A stretch of DNA of 64,000 nt from Paractinoplanes toevensis (GCF_018332695.1 NZ_BOQN01000058.1:57450-121449), one strand, 5' to 3'; positions 52,801 to 61,089 are shown, counted from the first letter of the stretch. Notes: generated from the letters alone by a model not told the origin. Numbers and translations: made by a program.

Positions 52801-52885
52801 GTGTGAATAAGAGGAAGACCCCGACCAGGACGCCGACGGTGACGCGACCGCGCCGGCTCATCCTCGGAAGAGGGCTGTTACGCAT
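49883..52885 (-). CDS. UPF0182 family membrane protein
   Basis: A protein of exactly 1000 residues by the chosen start. About seven membrane helices fill the first ~330 residues (VTVGVLVGVFLLFTLLGWGI and following). A large extracytoplasmic region carries family words such as QNWLNRHTVYTHGYGLVAAP and SPSSNVKQPPYYLN. A disordered Thr/Ser/Pro/Ala-rich tail ends it. The family (COG1615, Rv3193c in M. tuberculosis) is conserved in actinobacteria without a known role. The ATG at 52885 starts MRNSPLPRMSRRGRV; a GTG six codons upstream is possible. Confidence 0.94.
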   Translation of the reverse strand: MRNSPLPRMSRRGRVTVGVLVGVFLLFTLLGWGIDAYTDYLWFNEVDFVNVFSGVLITRVLLFLAVGLAVALVIGANLYLAYRLRPLLRPHSAEQATLERYRMVIGPRLGTWITVLCVIIGFFAGLSAQGRWKEWMLFQNSQKFGVTDPQFKVDIGFYVFDYPLWRYLLGVAFTVVVLSVLGALAVHYIFGGVRLQGVGDRMTTAARAHLTTLVAVFVLFKAVAYILDRRALLLEQHVSPGLYGAGYTDVNALLPAKEILAYISVVVAIAIIVFSNAGMRNLVWPGVSLGLLAISAVAIGGIYPLAVQNFSVKPSLADKEAPYIQRSINATRNAFGLDTTKVTQYQANQVTPQAGLTSDISAQNARLVDPQLVSQAFTQSQQSRGFYDFGKKLDVDRYTVAGKTSDYVVGAREINDDKLTTQQRNWLNRHTVYTHGYGLVAAPANQVVCGGLPYFVSGFLGDEDRQANCSSASDQIPVEQPRIYYGEQSTEYAIVGQTDKNKKVEFDRPQESNNNAEELYTYDGKGGVPVGSFLRRLVFSIKLTESNFLLSDAVNKDSKLMYIRDPRSRVEKVAPFLTIDGDPYPAAVDGKIVWILDGYTTSASYPYSQKINLANETKDELTGQGTFALARDDVNYMRNSVKATVDAYDGTVKLYEFDDQDPILKAWNKAFGGDLIIPKAETPADLAQHFRYPQDLFKVQRNLLTKFHVTEPRAYFSGQDFWQVPNAPDSPSSNVKQPPYYLNIQLPEQTDTRFQLTASVTPANRENMAALISGSYINNQPTLQVLELPDQTVIPGPVQVHQKMTNNAAVRQQLSLLSTNNSQAQVLYGNLISLPVESGILYVEPVYVKTGNQENAAPLLQKVLMSYGDGGTYVVLADNLKSGLQALVNQGKQAGNTSGEDPGQTGNNNNGGTPPATLPSELEQAATELDQAIANVKAAQQSGDFAKYGEALQALDAAMTKFQNVQKTATATPTTSPSGSTSPSAPAASTPASPAPSATG

Positions 52886-52943
52886 GACCAACGTGGGCTC
52901 CACACATCATTTGGGGTGGCGGTGTCTCACATTACGACATCTG

Positions 52944-53972
52944 TCACGAAGCCGAGCACGGCTTCGGGGTGCCGCCGGAGGTGAAGGTCTTGAGTGCGGT
53001 GAGCGCGTCGTCCACCGTGGCCACCTCGGCCATCGGCAGACCGTCCACCGCGTTCTTCAGAGCTTCGGCGCAGTTGTCCTTCGGCACCAGGAAGATTTGA
53101 GCGCCGGCGCTCTTCGCACCGACCAGCTTCTGCGGGATGCCACCGATCGGGCCGACGTTGCCGTTGTCGTCGATCGTGCCGGTCCCTGCAATGATCTTGC
53201 CGCCGGTCAGGTCCTCCGGCATCAGCTTGTCCATGATCCCGAGCGTGAACATGAGACCGGCGCTCGGGCCGCCGATCTTGTCGAGGTCGATCTTCACCTT
53301 GAACGGGTACGGCTGCTTCTTCTCGATCTCGATGCCCAGGCGCGGCGTCTTGCCGTCGTCACCGGCCTTCGTGGTGATCTGCGCGGTGCCGGCCTTGCCC
53401 GAGCGGGTGTAGGCGAGAGTGAAGGTGGTGCCGACCGGCTTGGCCCGGATGACGTCGGTCAGCTTGGTCGGGTCGGTGATCTTCGTGCCGTCCACCGCGG
53501 TGATCTGGTCGCCGGCCTGCAGCAAGCCGGTGGCCGCGCCGCCCGCGGTCACGCTCTTGACCCAGGTCTGCTCCGGGTAGCCGAGCTTGGTGAGCGCGAC
53601 CGTGACCGCGCTCTCCTGCGACGCGGTCCACTCCTGCGCGTTCTGCTGCTCGACCTGCTTCTCGGTGGTGTCCGGCGGGTAGATCAGGGCGCGCGGAACC
53701 ACCGCGTCCTTGTGGCTGAACCAGCCGCTGATCGCCCAGACGAGCTCGACCTGCGACTGGACGTTGACCGTGGTCAGCCGCAACTGCCCGGCGGAGGTCG
53801 TCGTCTTCGCGTCCGTCACCTGGATGACCTCGGTACCGTTGCTGGAACCGAGCGTGTTCACCGTGGGCCCCGGCTTCAGCACGACATACGGCAGGGGTGC
53901 CGCCATGACACCGACTGCCAGCAGTGCGGTGAGCAGGGCGCCGAGGATTACGGTGACACCGCGACGTCTCAT
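52944..53972 (-). CDS. PDZ domain-containing Lon-like (S16) membrane protease
   Basis: A 342-residue protein of the YlbL/Rv3194c type. An N-terminal membrane anchor (VILGALLTALLAVGVMAAPL) precedes a PDZ domain (about 130-220; GLLQAGDQITAVDGTKI). The S16 protease domain has the catalytic Ser in GGPSAGLMFTLGIMD and Lys in PQKLVGAKSAGAQ. It should face the outside of the membrane and process or degrade proteins there. It sits 58 bases upstream of the UPF0182 gene on the same strand. Confidence 0.95.
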   Translation of the reverse strand: MRRRGVTVILGALLTALLAVGVMAAPLPYVVLKPGPTVNTLGSSNGTEVIQVTDAKTTTSAGQLRLTTVNVQSQVELVWAISGWFSHKDAVVPRALIYPPDTTEKQVEQQNAQEWTASQESAVTVALTKLGYPEQTWVKSVTAGGAATGLLQAGDQITAVDGTKITDPTKLTDVIRAKPVGTTFTLAYTRSGKAGTAQITTKAGDDGKTPRLGIEIEKKQPYPFKVKIDLDKIGGPSAGLMFTLGIMDKLMPEDLTGGKIIAGTGTIDDNGNVGPIGGIPQKLVGAKSAGAQIFLVPKDNCAEALKNAVDGLPMAEVATVDDALTALKTFTSGGTPKPCSAS

Positions 53973-54062
53973 GCGCGTGAGACTATCGCCCCACCCTGAG
54001 TTCTCTCTGAGCTGACACCGCCATCCGTCCGGAGCGGGCGTTTCGCGCGTACGGTTGACTAC

Positions 54063-55304
54063 GTGCCTGATATCCCGTTCGGCTTCTCACTGCCGGGCGC
54101 CCAGCCGCCCGACCCCTCCGACCCGCAGCAGATGCAGCAGTTCATGGCGCAACTGCAGCAGATGTTCGCCGGTGGCCCCGACAACGGCCCGGTCAATTGG
54201 GACCTGGCCCGGCAGGTCGCGGCCAGCCAGCTGTCCGGGTCCGGCGACCCGGCGGTGACCATGTACGAACGCCACCACGTCGAGGAGGCACTGCGCCTCG
54301 CCGACCTGTGGCTCGACCCCGTCTCGGCGCTGCCCAGCGGCATCCGGACCGCAGCGGCGTGGAACCGCAACGAGTGGATCTTCAACACCCTCGACGTCTG
54401 GAAGAAGCTCTGCGACCCGATCGCCGGCCGGATGGTCGGCGCGATGGGCGACCTCGTCCCCGATGAGGCGAAAGCACAGCTCGGCCCGATGCAGTCGATG
54501 GTCGCCACGCTCGGCGGCGCACTCTTCGGTGGTCAGCTCGGGCAGGCGCTCGGCCAGCTCGCCGCCGAGGTGCTCTCGGCGGGCGACATCGGGCTTCCGC
54601 TCGGGCCGAGCGGCACGGCCGCGCTGGTCCCGGCCAACATCAAGGCGTACGGCGAGGGCCTCGAGATCCCCGAGGACCAGGTCCGGCTGTATGTCGCTTT
54701 GCGCGAGGCGGCCCACCAGCGGCTGTTCGGGCACGTTCCGTGGCTGCGGGCGCACGTCCTGACCGCCGTGGAGACCTACGCGAACGGCATCACGGTCAAC
54801 CGCGAGGCGATCGAGGAGGCGATGAGCCGGGTCGACCCGAGCGATCCCGAGTCGATGCAGGCCATGGCACTCGAGGGCATCTTCACGCCGGAGGACACGC
54901 CGCAGCAGAAGGCGAGCCTGGCCCGGCTGGAGACGGCGCTGGCGCTGATCGAGGGCTGGGTCGGCCACGTGGTCGACGCGGCCGCCGGTGACCGGCTGCC
55001 CAGCGTCGTGGCGCTGGGTGAGGCGTTCCGTCGCCGCCGCGCGGCCGGCGGTCCGGCCGAGCAGACCTTCGCCGCCCTGGTCGGCCTCGAGCTGCGCCCG
55101 CGCCGCCTGCGGGAGGCCGGCGTCCTCTGGGCGGCGGTCACCGAGCAGCGCGGCATCCAGGGCCGGGACGCCCTGTGGGGCCACCCCGACCTGCTGCCCA
55201 CCGACGAAGACTTCGCCAACCCGCAGGTCTTCGCCCAGGGCAGCACCGACTGGGACATCAGCGAGCTGGACGACCTCGACAAGGGCGATAACCCCGAGAA
55301 GTAG
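54063..55304 (+). CDS. DUF2342-type zinc-dependent metalloprotease-like protein
   Basis: A 413-residue cytoplasmic protein of the actinobacterial Zincin_2/DUF2342 family (Rv3195-like). The N-terminus is rich in Gln, Pro and Asp (DPQQMQQFMAQLQQMF). The HExxH-like motif reads REAAHQRLF in YVALREAAHQRLFGHVPWLR, with Arg where a classical metalloprotease has the first His. Proteolytic activity is therefore uncertain although the family is often called metalloprotease. Starts with GTG and is divergent from the PDZ protease gene. Confidence 0.88.
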   Translation: MPDIPFGFSLPGAQPPDPSDPQQMQQFMAQLQQMFAGGPDNGPVNWDLARQVAASQLSGSGDPAVTMYERHHVEEALRLADLWLDPVSALPSGIRTAAAWNRNEWIFNTLDVWKKLCDPIAGRMVGAMGDLVPDEAKAQLGPMQSMVATLGGALFGGQLGQALGQLAAEVLSAGDIGLPLGPSGTAALVPANIKAYGEGLEIPEDQVRLYVALREAAHQRLFGHVPWLRAHVLTAVETYANGITVNREAIEEAMSRVDPSDPESMQAMALEGIFTPEDTPQQKASLARLETALALIEGWVGHVVDAAAGDRLPSVVALGEAFRRRRAAGGPAEQTFAALVGLELRPRRLREAGVLWAAVTEQRGIQGRDALWGHPDLLPTDEDFANPQVFAQGSTDWDISELDDLDKGDNPEK

Positions 55305-55319
55305 AGCATCAGGTGTGGC

Positions 55320-55351
55320 GGCGGCTCTCCCGGAGTGGAGGGCCGCTGCTT
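55320..55351. terminator. Imperfect hairpin between converging genes
   Basis: Left arm gcggcggctctcc and right arm ggagggccgctgc pair with two mismatches or G:U pairs and are followed by TTTCAT. It lies between the DUF2342-type gene and the converging hypothetical gene. Confidence 0.4.
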
Positions 55352-55948
55352 TCATCCGCCGAGCAGTGCCCGGGTGTTCTCCCAGCCCTCCAGGGCCGGG
55401 TCGAGCGTCGCCAACTCGGCCGGGCTGCGCAGCCGCCGCCACTCCGGCGTGCTGGTGACGTCGCCGGGCTGCGGGGCCGTCCTGCGCAGGAGCTGGGCCG
55501 ACGCCCCGTCGAGATCGTGGTCGACCAGCCACTCCGGCGCCGGCAGGCTGGTGGCGACGCCCATGAGCCCGTTTCCCGGCCCGCCCGGCGCGACGGTCAC
55601 GGCTTTGTTCTCCAGTGGGCTCAGCAGTTTCCCCAGGATCATCCCGGGCACGTCGGCGGCGTCGGCCGCGATGACGGCGGCCTGGTCGAACCCGTCCGCC
55701 GCGGCGGCCGCGAACACCGGCAGGTAGGTCGCGGTCGGCACCTGGTAGATCCGCATCCCCGGCCAGGCGATCTCCTCGGCCAGTTCGCGGTCCTCGGCGG
55801 TGGCGGCGATGGCCGCTTCCGCCTGGGCGAGCCGCGCGAGCAGGTCGACCACGTCCTCGGCGAGAGCGGCCCGCCACGCCGCGAGATCAACGCCAGGAGG
55901 ACTCCACTCGACCGGCACCAGAAGCACCGCAACCACGCGTCGGACCAC
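55352..55948 (-). CDS. Hypothetical protein, possibly GT-A/DUF2064-like
   Basis: A 198-residue protein with no membrane segment. A central stretch (AAVIAADAADVPGMILGKLL, then KAVTVAPGGPGNGLMGVATS) recalls the nucleotide-sugar-transferase-like GT-A fold of DUF2064/CofC proteins, where an Asp-containing strand is followed by a Gly-rich loop. The canonical SDxPxL motif is not intact, so this is only a fold-level suggestion. It is ten bases downstream of the YgjP-like gene and probably co-transcribed. Confidence 0.6.
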   Translation of the reverse strand: MVRRVVAVLLVPVEWSPPGVDLAAWRAALAEDVVDLLARLAQAEAAIAATAEDRELAEEIAWPGMRIYQVPTATYLPVFAAAAADGFDQAAVIAADAADVPGMILGKLLSPLENKAVTVAPGGPGNGLMGVATSLPAPEWLVDHDLDGASAQLLRRTAPQPGDVTSTPEWRRLRSPAELATLDPALEGWENTRALLGG

Positions 55949-55957
55949 GCGCCAACC

Positions 55958-56491
55958 CTAGTCGTCGCCGAGGACCAGCCCGGTGGCGGCGGAGATGCCC
56001 TCCAGGTAGCCGCGGGCGCGCTCGGCCCTCGGATAGCGGCTGACCAGTTCCCAGAAGTCGGCGCTGTGGCTGGGGACGACCAGGTGGGCCAGCTCGTGCA
56101 GCAGCACGTAGTCGATCACCCAGTCGGGCATCTCCTGGATGCGGTGGGAGATGCGGATCGTGCCGTCGTCGGGCGTGCAGGAGCCCCAGCGGCCGTTCTG
56201 ATTGGTCACCCAGCGGACGCTGGCCGGAACCACCCGATGGGCGTGGTCGGCCAGGTAGCGGGATTTCAGGCGTTGGGCGCGGGCCAGCAGCTCTTCGTCG
56301 GTGCGGCGAATGCGCTCCTCGCGGGCGGCGAGGCGGGCGAGCATCCGCTCGACCCACTCCATCTCCTCGGCCCGGGAGAACCGGTCCGGGATGAGGACGA
56401 CCACGCGCTCACCATCACGGTACGCGGACACCGTGCGACGCCGGCGCTGGCTGCGCCGCACTTCGACGACAGGCTTGCGCGTCCGGGCCAT
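55958..56491 (-). CDS. YgjP-like M48-type metallopeptidase domain protein
   Basis: A 177-residue protein of the DUF45/YgjP family. A basic N-terminus precedes RWVTNQNGRWGSCTPDDGTI and the zinc-binding HELAHL (H132, E133, H136), with a further His in PSHSADFWELV. Family members are putative zinc peptidases, often near restriction genes but also free-standing in actinobacteria. No restriction gene is visible here. Confidence 0.88.
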   Translation of the reverse strand: MARTRKPVVEVRRSQRRRRTVSAYRDGERVVVLIPDRFSRAEEMEWVERMLARLAAREERIRRTDEELLARAQRLKSRYLADHAHRVVPASVRWVTNQNGRWGSCTPDDGTIRISHRIQEMPDWVIDYVLLHELAHLVVPSHSADFWELVSRYPRAERARGYLEGISAATGLVLGDD

Positions 56492-56982
56492 TACCGGCTC
56501 GCGCGGCCCAGATTCGGGTTCACGTTGAGACGCTAATCCGTGAGACCCATGTCACCGCAAGAGTACGGCCGATGACACGTGTCAGATATGAGCGCTTCGT
56601 CCCGGTATAACCGAAAAAATTTTCCAGGCCCGCAACATTCGACTCCAGTTCGCCAAACTAGCGCACGCGACGTTGTTGGCAAAACGCGCTGAAAGTCCGC
56701 TTAAGCCTGGTTTGACAGTAATTACCGGCGTGTTTGGGCGTAACTTCGCGAAAAGGGCGATTTCTCCCGGCACACTCACGACGGCGGCGACACCGCCGGC
56801 GCTGCTGACCTGGCTTATTCATGACTGGCTGACATGGAAAGGGCCGCTCGTGGGTAGTGCCGCCCCTGGCGGGTGGCCACCATCCACGCGGCCGGGGACG
56901 GTCAAGCGCCAAGCAGCTCGCGGCCTGCCGCCGCGAACAGACATCGGGCCGACCCCGGCCGACGACACGACTAGGAGGAACC
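56492..56982. other. Intergenic region upstream of the DUF5679 gene
   Basis: About 490 bases without a supportable gene. The part 56590-56760 is clearly less GC-rich than the surroundings and contains TTGACA at 56712-56717, a good -35 word, without a well-spaced -10 that I can defend. It likely holds the promoters for both flanking genes. Confidence 0.5.
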
Positions 56983-57144
56983 GTGGCCGACAACACGTAC
57001 AACGGCTATTGCGTGAAGTGCAAGGAGAAGCGCGACTTCCAGGGCACCGTGGAGGTCTCGAAGACCGGCATGAACATGGCGAAGGGCAAGTGCCCCGTCT
57101 GCGGCACGACCGTGAACCGGATCCTGGGCAAGGCCAAGGCCTGA
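56983..57144 (+). CDS. DUF5679 zinc-ribbon protein
   Basis: A 53-residue protein with two CxxC pairs: YCVKCKEKRDF and GKCPVCGTTVNRILGKAKA. It matches the small actinobacterial DUF5679 family (Rv3196A-like). The four Cys should hold one zinc ion. The GTG start follows a perfect AGGAGG with a good gap, suggesting high expression. A strong terminator follows. Biological role unknown. Confidence 0.9.
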   Translation: MADNTYNGYCVKCKEKRDFQGTVEVSKTGMNMAKGKCPVCGTTVNRILGKAKA

Positions 57145-57155
57145 TTCACGCTTAC

Positions 57156-57188
57156 GGGTAGAGCGGCGTCGCCTGCGCCGCTCTACCC
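57156..57188 (+). terminator. Terminator after the DUF5679 gene
   Basis: Perfect 13-bp arms (57156-57168 and 57176-57188) with a 7-base loop, 12 bases after the stop codon. Confidence 0.85.
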
Positions 57189-57220
57189 ATAACCGTGTCG
57201 GAACCGACACGTTGAGTAAG

Positions 57221-57303
57221 TGTGGATAGCGGGACCAGCCTGTGGATAACTCGTCTGTAGCTGTGGACAACCCGCTCTACGGACCGGACGGTCCTGTGGA
57301 CAA
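57221..57303 (+). promoter_or_regulatory. Cluster of four DnaA-box-like sequences
   Basis: Four nonamers in one orientation: TGTGGATAG (57221), TGTGGATAA (57241), TGTGGACAA (57262) and TGTGGACAA (57295). TGTGGACAA is the complement of TTGTCCACA, the preferred actinobacterial DnaA box, and TGTGGATAA of TTATCCACA. They sit in the gap before the ThiF-like gene, not between dnaA and dnaN. A regulatory or DnaA-titrating site is inferred. Confidence 0.65.
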
Positions 57304-57342
57304 CCAACTCACTCCGCATGGCATCGGTGACACGCTGTCACC

Positions 57343-58338
57343 GTGATTCGTCCCACCCTCATCCCCGGCCTCCCCCGCATCTGGTGTCCCGACGGCCAGC
57401 TGCAGCTGGGCTCCGATCCGGCCCGTGCGCTGCGGTTACGTCTCCCCGATCGGCGTGCCGCGCAGGTGCTCGACCTGCTCGACGGCACCCGCACCGAGCG
57501 CCTGATCCTGCTACGGGCCGCCGAGATCGGCATCTCTCCCGACGAGTGCCGTTCCCTGCTGTCGACCCTGCAGGACGCCGGGCTCGTGTTACCCCGCTCC
57601 GCCCTTCGCCCACCGGCCGCCCGGCTGGCCGGCGAGGCGGCCGCGCTCGCCCTGCACGGTGCGGGGCCGCCGGCCGATTTCCTGCGCCGCCGGCAGGCCG
57701 CCCGGGTGGTGCTGGCCGGTCACGGCCGGCTCGGCGCCGGCATCGCGGTGGCGCTCGCCGAGGCCGGCGTCGGGCACGTGCAACCCGATCTTTCCGGCGC
57801 GGTCCGGCCGGGCGAACTGGCCGGCGGACCGCTTCGCGCGTCCGACATCGGCAAACCCCGGCGCGCGGCGATCGTCGAGGCGATGAGCCGGGCCGCACCG
57901 GAGGTGCTCCATGGGGTACGCCGGACAACCGCGACTCTGCTCGTCCAGTTCGACCACGAGCAGCCCGTGAGTCTGCTGGCCGCCGCCCTGTTCGGCCGCC
58001 GTCAGCCACACCTGGCCGTGACCATCCGCCAGGGCGCCGCGGTGATCGGCCCCCTCGTGCCGGCGACCGGCGGCCCCTGCCTCAACTGCCTCGCCCTGCA
58101 CCGTCGCGACCGGGACGCGGAGTGGCCGGACCAGCCCGGGACGGCTGCCACCGTCGCCGAGCCGTGCACGGTCACCACGGTGCTGACCGCCACCGCGTTT
58201 GCGGCCGCCGAGGTGCTGGCGTTCCTCGACGGCGGCAGCCCGCAGACCGCCGGCGCCACCGTCGAGATCACCGGCCCGGGCCGGGTCCGCCGCCGCACCT
58301 GGACCCCGCATCCGGTCTGCACCTGTGGCCGGCCATGA
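57343..58338 (+). CDS. ThiF/HesA-family adenylyltransferase-like protein
   Basis: A 331-residue protein. The N-terminal ~100 residues resemble the leader-peptide-binding type domain (IPGLPRIWCPDGQLQLGSDP, then LLDGTRTERLIL). The rest is an E1-like Rossmann domain with VVLAGHGRLGAGIAVALAEAG and two Cys pairs (CLNC and CTCG) that could bind zinc. The catalytic Arg and Asp positions of true E1 enzymes are not clear, so it may bind rather than adenylate a partner. No precursor peptide gene was recognised nearby. GTG start. Confidence 0.8.
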   Translation: MIRPTLIPGLPRIWCPDGQLQLGSDPARALRLRLPDRRAAQVLDLLDGTRTERLILLRAAEIGISPDECRSLLSTLQDAGLVLPRSALRPPAARLAGEAAALALHGAGPPADFLRRRQAARVVLAGHGRLGAGIAVALAEAGVGHVQPDLSGAVRPGELAGGPLRASDIGKPRRAAIVEAMSRAAPEVLHGVRRTTATLLVQFDHEQPVSLLAAALFGRRQPHLAVTIRQGAAVIGPLVPATGGPCLNCLALHRRDRDAEWPDQPGTAATVAEPCTVTTVLTATAFAAAEVLAFLDGGSPQTAGATVEITGPGRVRRRTWTPHPVCTCGRP

Positions 58339-58436
58339 CTTTTCTCGTGCCGCTTCTCTCGGACTTTTCGCACATCCTGGGGCGAAGGCCACCCAGCTGG
58401 GCAGTCACTTGGCAAAGCGTCAGTAAGAATGATCGG

Positions 58437-59783
58437 GTGACCGACATTCCGCGTCGTGCCGCGTCCCGCACCGCGAAGCTGGCAGCGCTGCCCCTGGGGT
58501 TCGCCGGGCGTGCCGCCCTGGGGCTGGGCAAGCGCGCGGTGGGGATCGCCTCCGACGTCATTTCCGCCGACATCCAGCAGCGCACCGCCGAGCAGTTGTT
58601 CAGCGTCCTGGGCCAGCTCAAGGGCGGTGCGATGAAGTTCGGCCAGGCGCTGTCGGTCTTCGAGGCCGCCCTGCCCGAGGAGATGGCAGGCCCCTACCGG
58701 CAGGCCCTGACCAAGCTCCAGGAGGCCGCGCCGCCGATGCCGGTGGCCAGCCTGCACAAGGCCCTCGCCGAGCAGCTCGGGCCGGAGTGGCGGGACCGCT
58801 TCGCCGAGTTCGACGACAGTCCGGCCGCCGCGGCCAGCATCGGCCAGGTGCACCGGGCGGTGTGGAAACTGCCCCCGGCCCGCAAGAACGCGAAACCCAA
58901 GACGATCGCCGTCGCGGTGAAGGTGCAATATCCGGGTGCCGGCGAGGCCCTGCTGGCCGACCTCAAGCAGCTGTCCCTGCTGGCCGGCATGTTCAAGATC
59001 ATTCAACCGGGCATGGACATCAAGCCGCTGCTGGCCGAGCTACGAGAGCGGATCACCGAGGAGCTCGACTACGCGATGGAGGCGGAGACCCAGACGGCCT
59101 TCGCCACCGCGTTCGCCGACGACGACGAGATCTACGTGCCACGGGTGATCGCCTCGGCGCCGCGGGTGCTGATCACCGAGTGGGTCGACGGCACCCCGCT
59201 GGCCAAGGTGATCAGCGAGGGCACCCAGGAGGAACGCGACGAGGCCGGGCGGCTGATGGCCACCCTGCACTTCTCGGCGCCGGCCCGGGCCGGTCTGCTG
59301 CACGCCGACCCGCACCCCGGCAACTTCCGCATCCTGCCCGACGGCCGGCTCGGCGTGATCGACTTCGGCGCGGTGGCGCGACTGCCCGGCGGCCATCCCG
59401 AGCCGATCGGGCGGCTGGTGCGGCTCGCCCTCGACGGCGATGCCGACGGGGTCGCGAGCGGCCTGCGTGAGGAGGGCTTCATCAAGCCCGGCGACGAGAT
59501 CGACGCCGAGGCCGTGCTGAAATTCCTCCGGCCGATGATCGAGCCGCTCGCGGTCGACGAGTTCCGGTTCACCCGCAGCTGGCTGCGCGGCGAGGCGACC
59601 CGGCTGACCAGCCCGAAATCCCCGGCCTACCAACTGAGCCGCAAGCTCAACCTGCCGCCCTCCTATCTGCTGATCCACCGGGTGACGCTGGGCTCGATCG
59701 GGGTGCTCTGCCAACTCGAGGCCGAAGCGCCCTATCGGGAGATCGTCGAGAAGTGGCTGCCCGGATTCGCACCGGTCGGGTGA
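58437..59783 (+). CDS. ABC1/UbiB-family atypical kinase (AarF-like)
   Basis: A 448-residue ADCK/UbiB-type protein. Features are the KxGQ motif in GGAMKFGQALSVFE, the Ala-rich loop AAAASIGQVHRA, the Lys in IAVAVKVQYPGA, the catalytic-loop HADPHPGNF and the metal-binding VIDFGAVARLP. In M. tuberculosis the equivalent Rv3197 sits beside whiB7 and is linked to drug tolerance. The GTG at 58437 is used because family homology begins just after it; the frame is open further upstream but reads as non-protein. Confidence 0.92.
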   Translation: MTDIPRRAASRTAKLAALPLGFAGRAALGLGKRAVGIASDVISADIQQRTAEQLFSVLGQLKGGAMKFGQALSVFEAALPEEMAGPYRQALTKLQEAAPPMPVASLHKALAEQLGPEWRDRFAEFDDSPAAAASIGQVHRAVWKLPPARKNAKPKTIAVAVKVQYPGAGEALLADLKQLSLLAGMFKIIQPGMDIKPLLAELRERITEELDYAMEAETQTAFATAFADDDEIYVPRVIASAPRVLITEWVDGTPLAKVISEGTQEERDEAGRLMATLHFSAPARAGLLHADPHPGNFRILPDGRLGVIDFGAVARLPGGHPEPIGRLVRLALDGDADGVASGLREEGFIKPGDEIDAEAVLKFLRPMIEPLAVDEFRFTRSWLRGEATRLTSPKSPAYQLSRKLNLPPSYLLIHRVTLGSIGVLCQLEAEAPYREIVEKWLPGFAPVG

Positions 59784-59808
59784 CTCCCGCGCCGGCCGCC
59801 ATGATTCG

Positions 59809-61089
59809 ATGAGGGACATGGACAGCGCGGGGCACATCGACGATCTTGGAAGCTTCATCTCGGCGTCGCCGAGTTCCTATCACGCGGCGGCCGAAGTGGC
59901 CCGGCGTCTCCGCGACGCCGGCTACACCACGCTCGACGAGGCGGCCGACTGGCGCGAGATCGTGCGGCCCGGCGCCCGGCTGGTGCTGGTCCGCGACGGC
60001 GCGGTGATCGCTCTGGCGCTCCCGTCCGAGGCGGGCCCGGCCACGCCGTTCCGCGTCCTCGGCGCGCACACCGATTCCCCCACGTTCAAGCTCAAACCGC
60101 GGCCGGCCCTGTCCGCGTACGGCTGGCTGCAGGCCGGCGTCGAGGTGTACGGCGGGCCGATCATCGCCTCCTGGTTCGACCGCGAGCTCGAGTTCGCGGG
60201 CCGGCTCGTCGACACCGCAGGCACCGTGCACCTGGTTCGCACCGGCCCGTTCGCCCGCATCCCGCACCTGGCCATCCACCTGGACCGGGACGTCAACACG
60301 TCGTTCGCCCCCGACAAGCAGCGCGACACCCAGCCGATCTTCGGCGTCGCCGGCCCCGACGTGCTCACCCATCTGGCCCGAGCCGCCGGCCTCTCCTCGG
60401 CCGGCGGCATCGCCGGGTTCGACGTGGTCTCGGTCGACTCGGCCGCGCCGGCCCGGTTCGGTGCGGACGGCTCGCTGTTCGCCGCGGCCCGGCTGGACAA
60501 CCTGTCCTCGGTGCACGCCGGCCTGACCGCCCTGTTGCGGACGTCGCCGGGCAGTGCGATCGCGGTGCTGGCCGCCTTCGACCACGAGGAGATCGGCTCG
60601 GAAAGCCGCTCGGGCGCCGCCGGACCGCTGCTCTCCGACGTGCTGGAGCGGGTTTCGGCCGCGCTCGGCGGTGACCGGTCCGACCTGGCCCGCGCGATCT
60701 TCGGCTCGTGGTGCCTGTCCGCCGACGCCGGCCACGCCGTACACCCCAACAAGCCGGAGCGGCACGACCCGGCCAACCGTCCGGTGGCCGGCGGCGGCCC
60801 GCTGTTGAAGATCAACGCCAACCAGCGCTACACGACCGACGCGGTGGGCGCCGCGCTCTGGGCCCGCACCTGCGAAAAGGCCGGCGTCCCGTTCCAGGAG
60901 TTCGTCTCCCACAACGCGGTTCCCTGCGGCTCCACGATCGGCCCGATCATCGCGGTCCGCATCGGCATCCCCACCCTGGACGTCGGCACCCCATTGCTCT
61001 CCATGCACTCGGCCCGCGAGCTCTGCCACGTCGACGACCCGACCCGCCTGTCGGCCGCCGCCGAGGTCTTCTTCACCGGCCTCCCCTAA
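59809..61089 (+). CDS. M18 family aminopeptidase
   Basis: A 426-residue di-zinc aminopeptidase. Metal and catalytic motifs are visible: LGAHTDSPTFKLKP (His, Asp), AAFDHEEIGSESRSGA (Glu pair), AVHPNKPERHDP and SMHSARELCHVDD (His). It releases N-terminal, often acidic, residues from peptides in the cytoplasm. Length fits bacterial M18 enzymes. An ATG three codons downstream of 59809 is an equally good start. Confidence 0.95.
   Translation: MRDMDSAGHIDDLGSFISASPSSYHAAAEVARRLRDAGYTTLDEAADWREIVRPGARLVLVRDGAVIALALPSEAGPATPFRVLGAHTDSPTFKLKPRPALSAYGWLQAGVEVYGGPIIASWFDRELEFAGRLVDTAGTVHLVRTGPFARIPHLAIHLDRDVNTSFAPDKQRDTQPIFGVAGPDVLTHLARAAGLSSAGGIAGFDVVSVDSAAPARFGADGSLFAAARLDNLSSVHAGLTALLRTSPGSAIAVLAAFDHEEIGSESRSGAAGPLLSDVLERVSAALGGDRSDLARAIFGSWCLSADAGHAVHPNKPERHDPANRPVAGGGPLLKINANQRYTTDAVGAALWARTCEKAGVPFQEFVSHNAVPCGSTIGPIIAVRIGIPTLDVGTPLLSMHSARELCHVDDPTRLSAAAEVFFTGLP

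Noticed and set aside
57190..57342. Chromosomal replication origin (oriC)
   Set aside because: DnaA boxes are present, but dnaA, dnaN, rpmH and an AT-rich unwinding region are absent. Origins in this group carry many more boxes.
57318..58436. Upstream extension of the ABC1 kinase frame by 373 codons
   Set aside because: The frame is open, but the translated sequence is Arg/Pro-rich noise overlapping the ThiF-like gene. Kinase homology begins just after GTG 58437.
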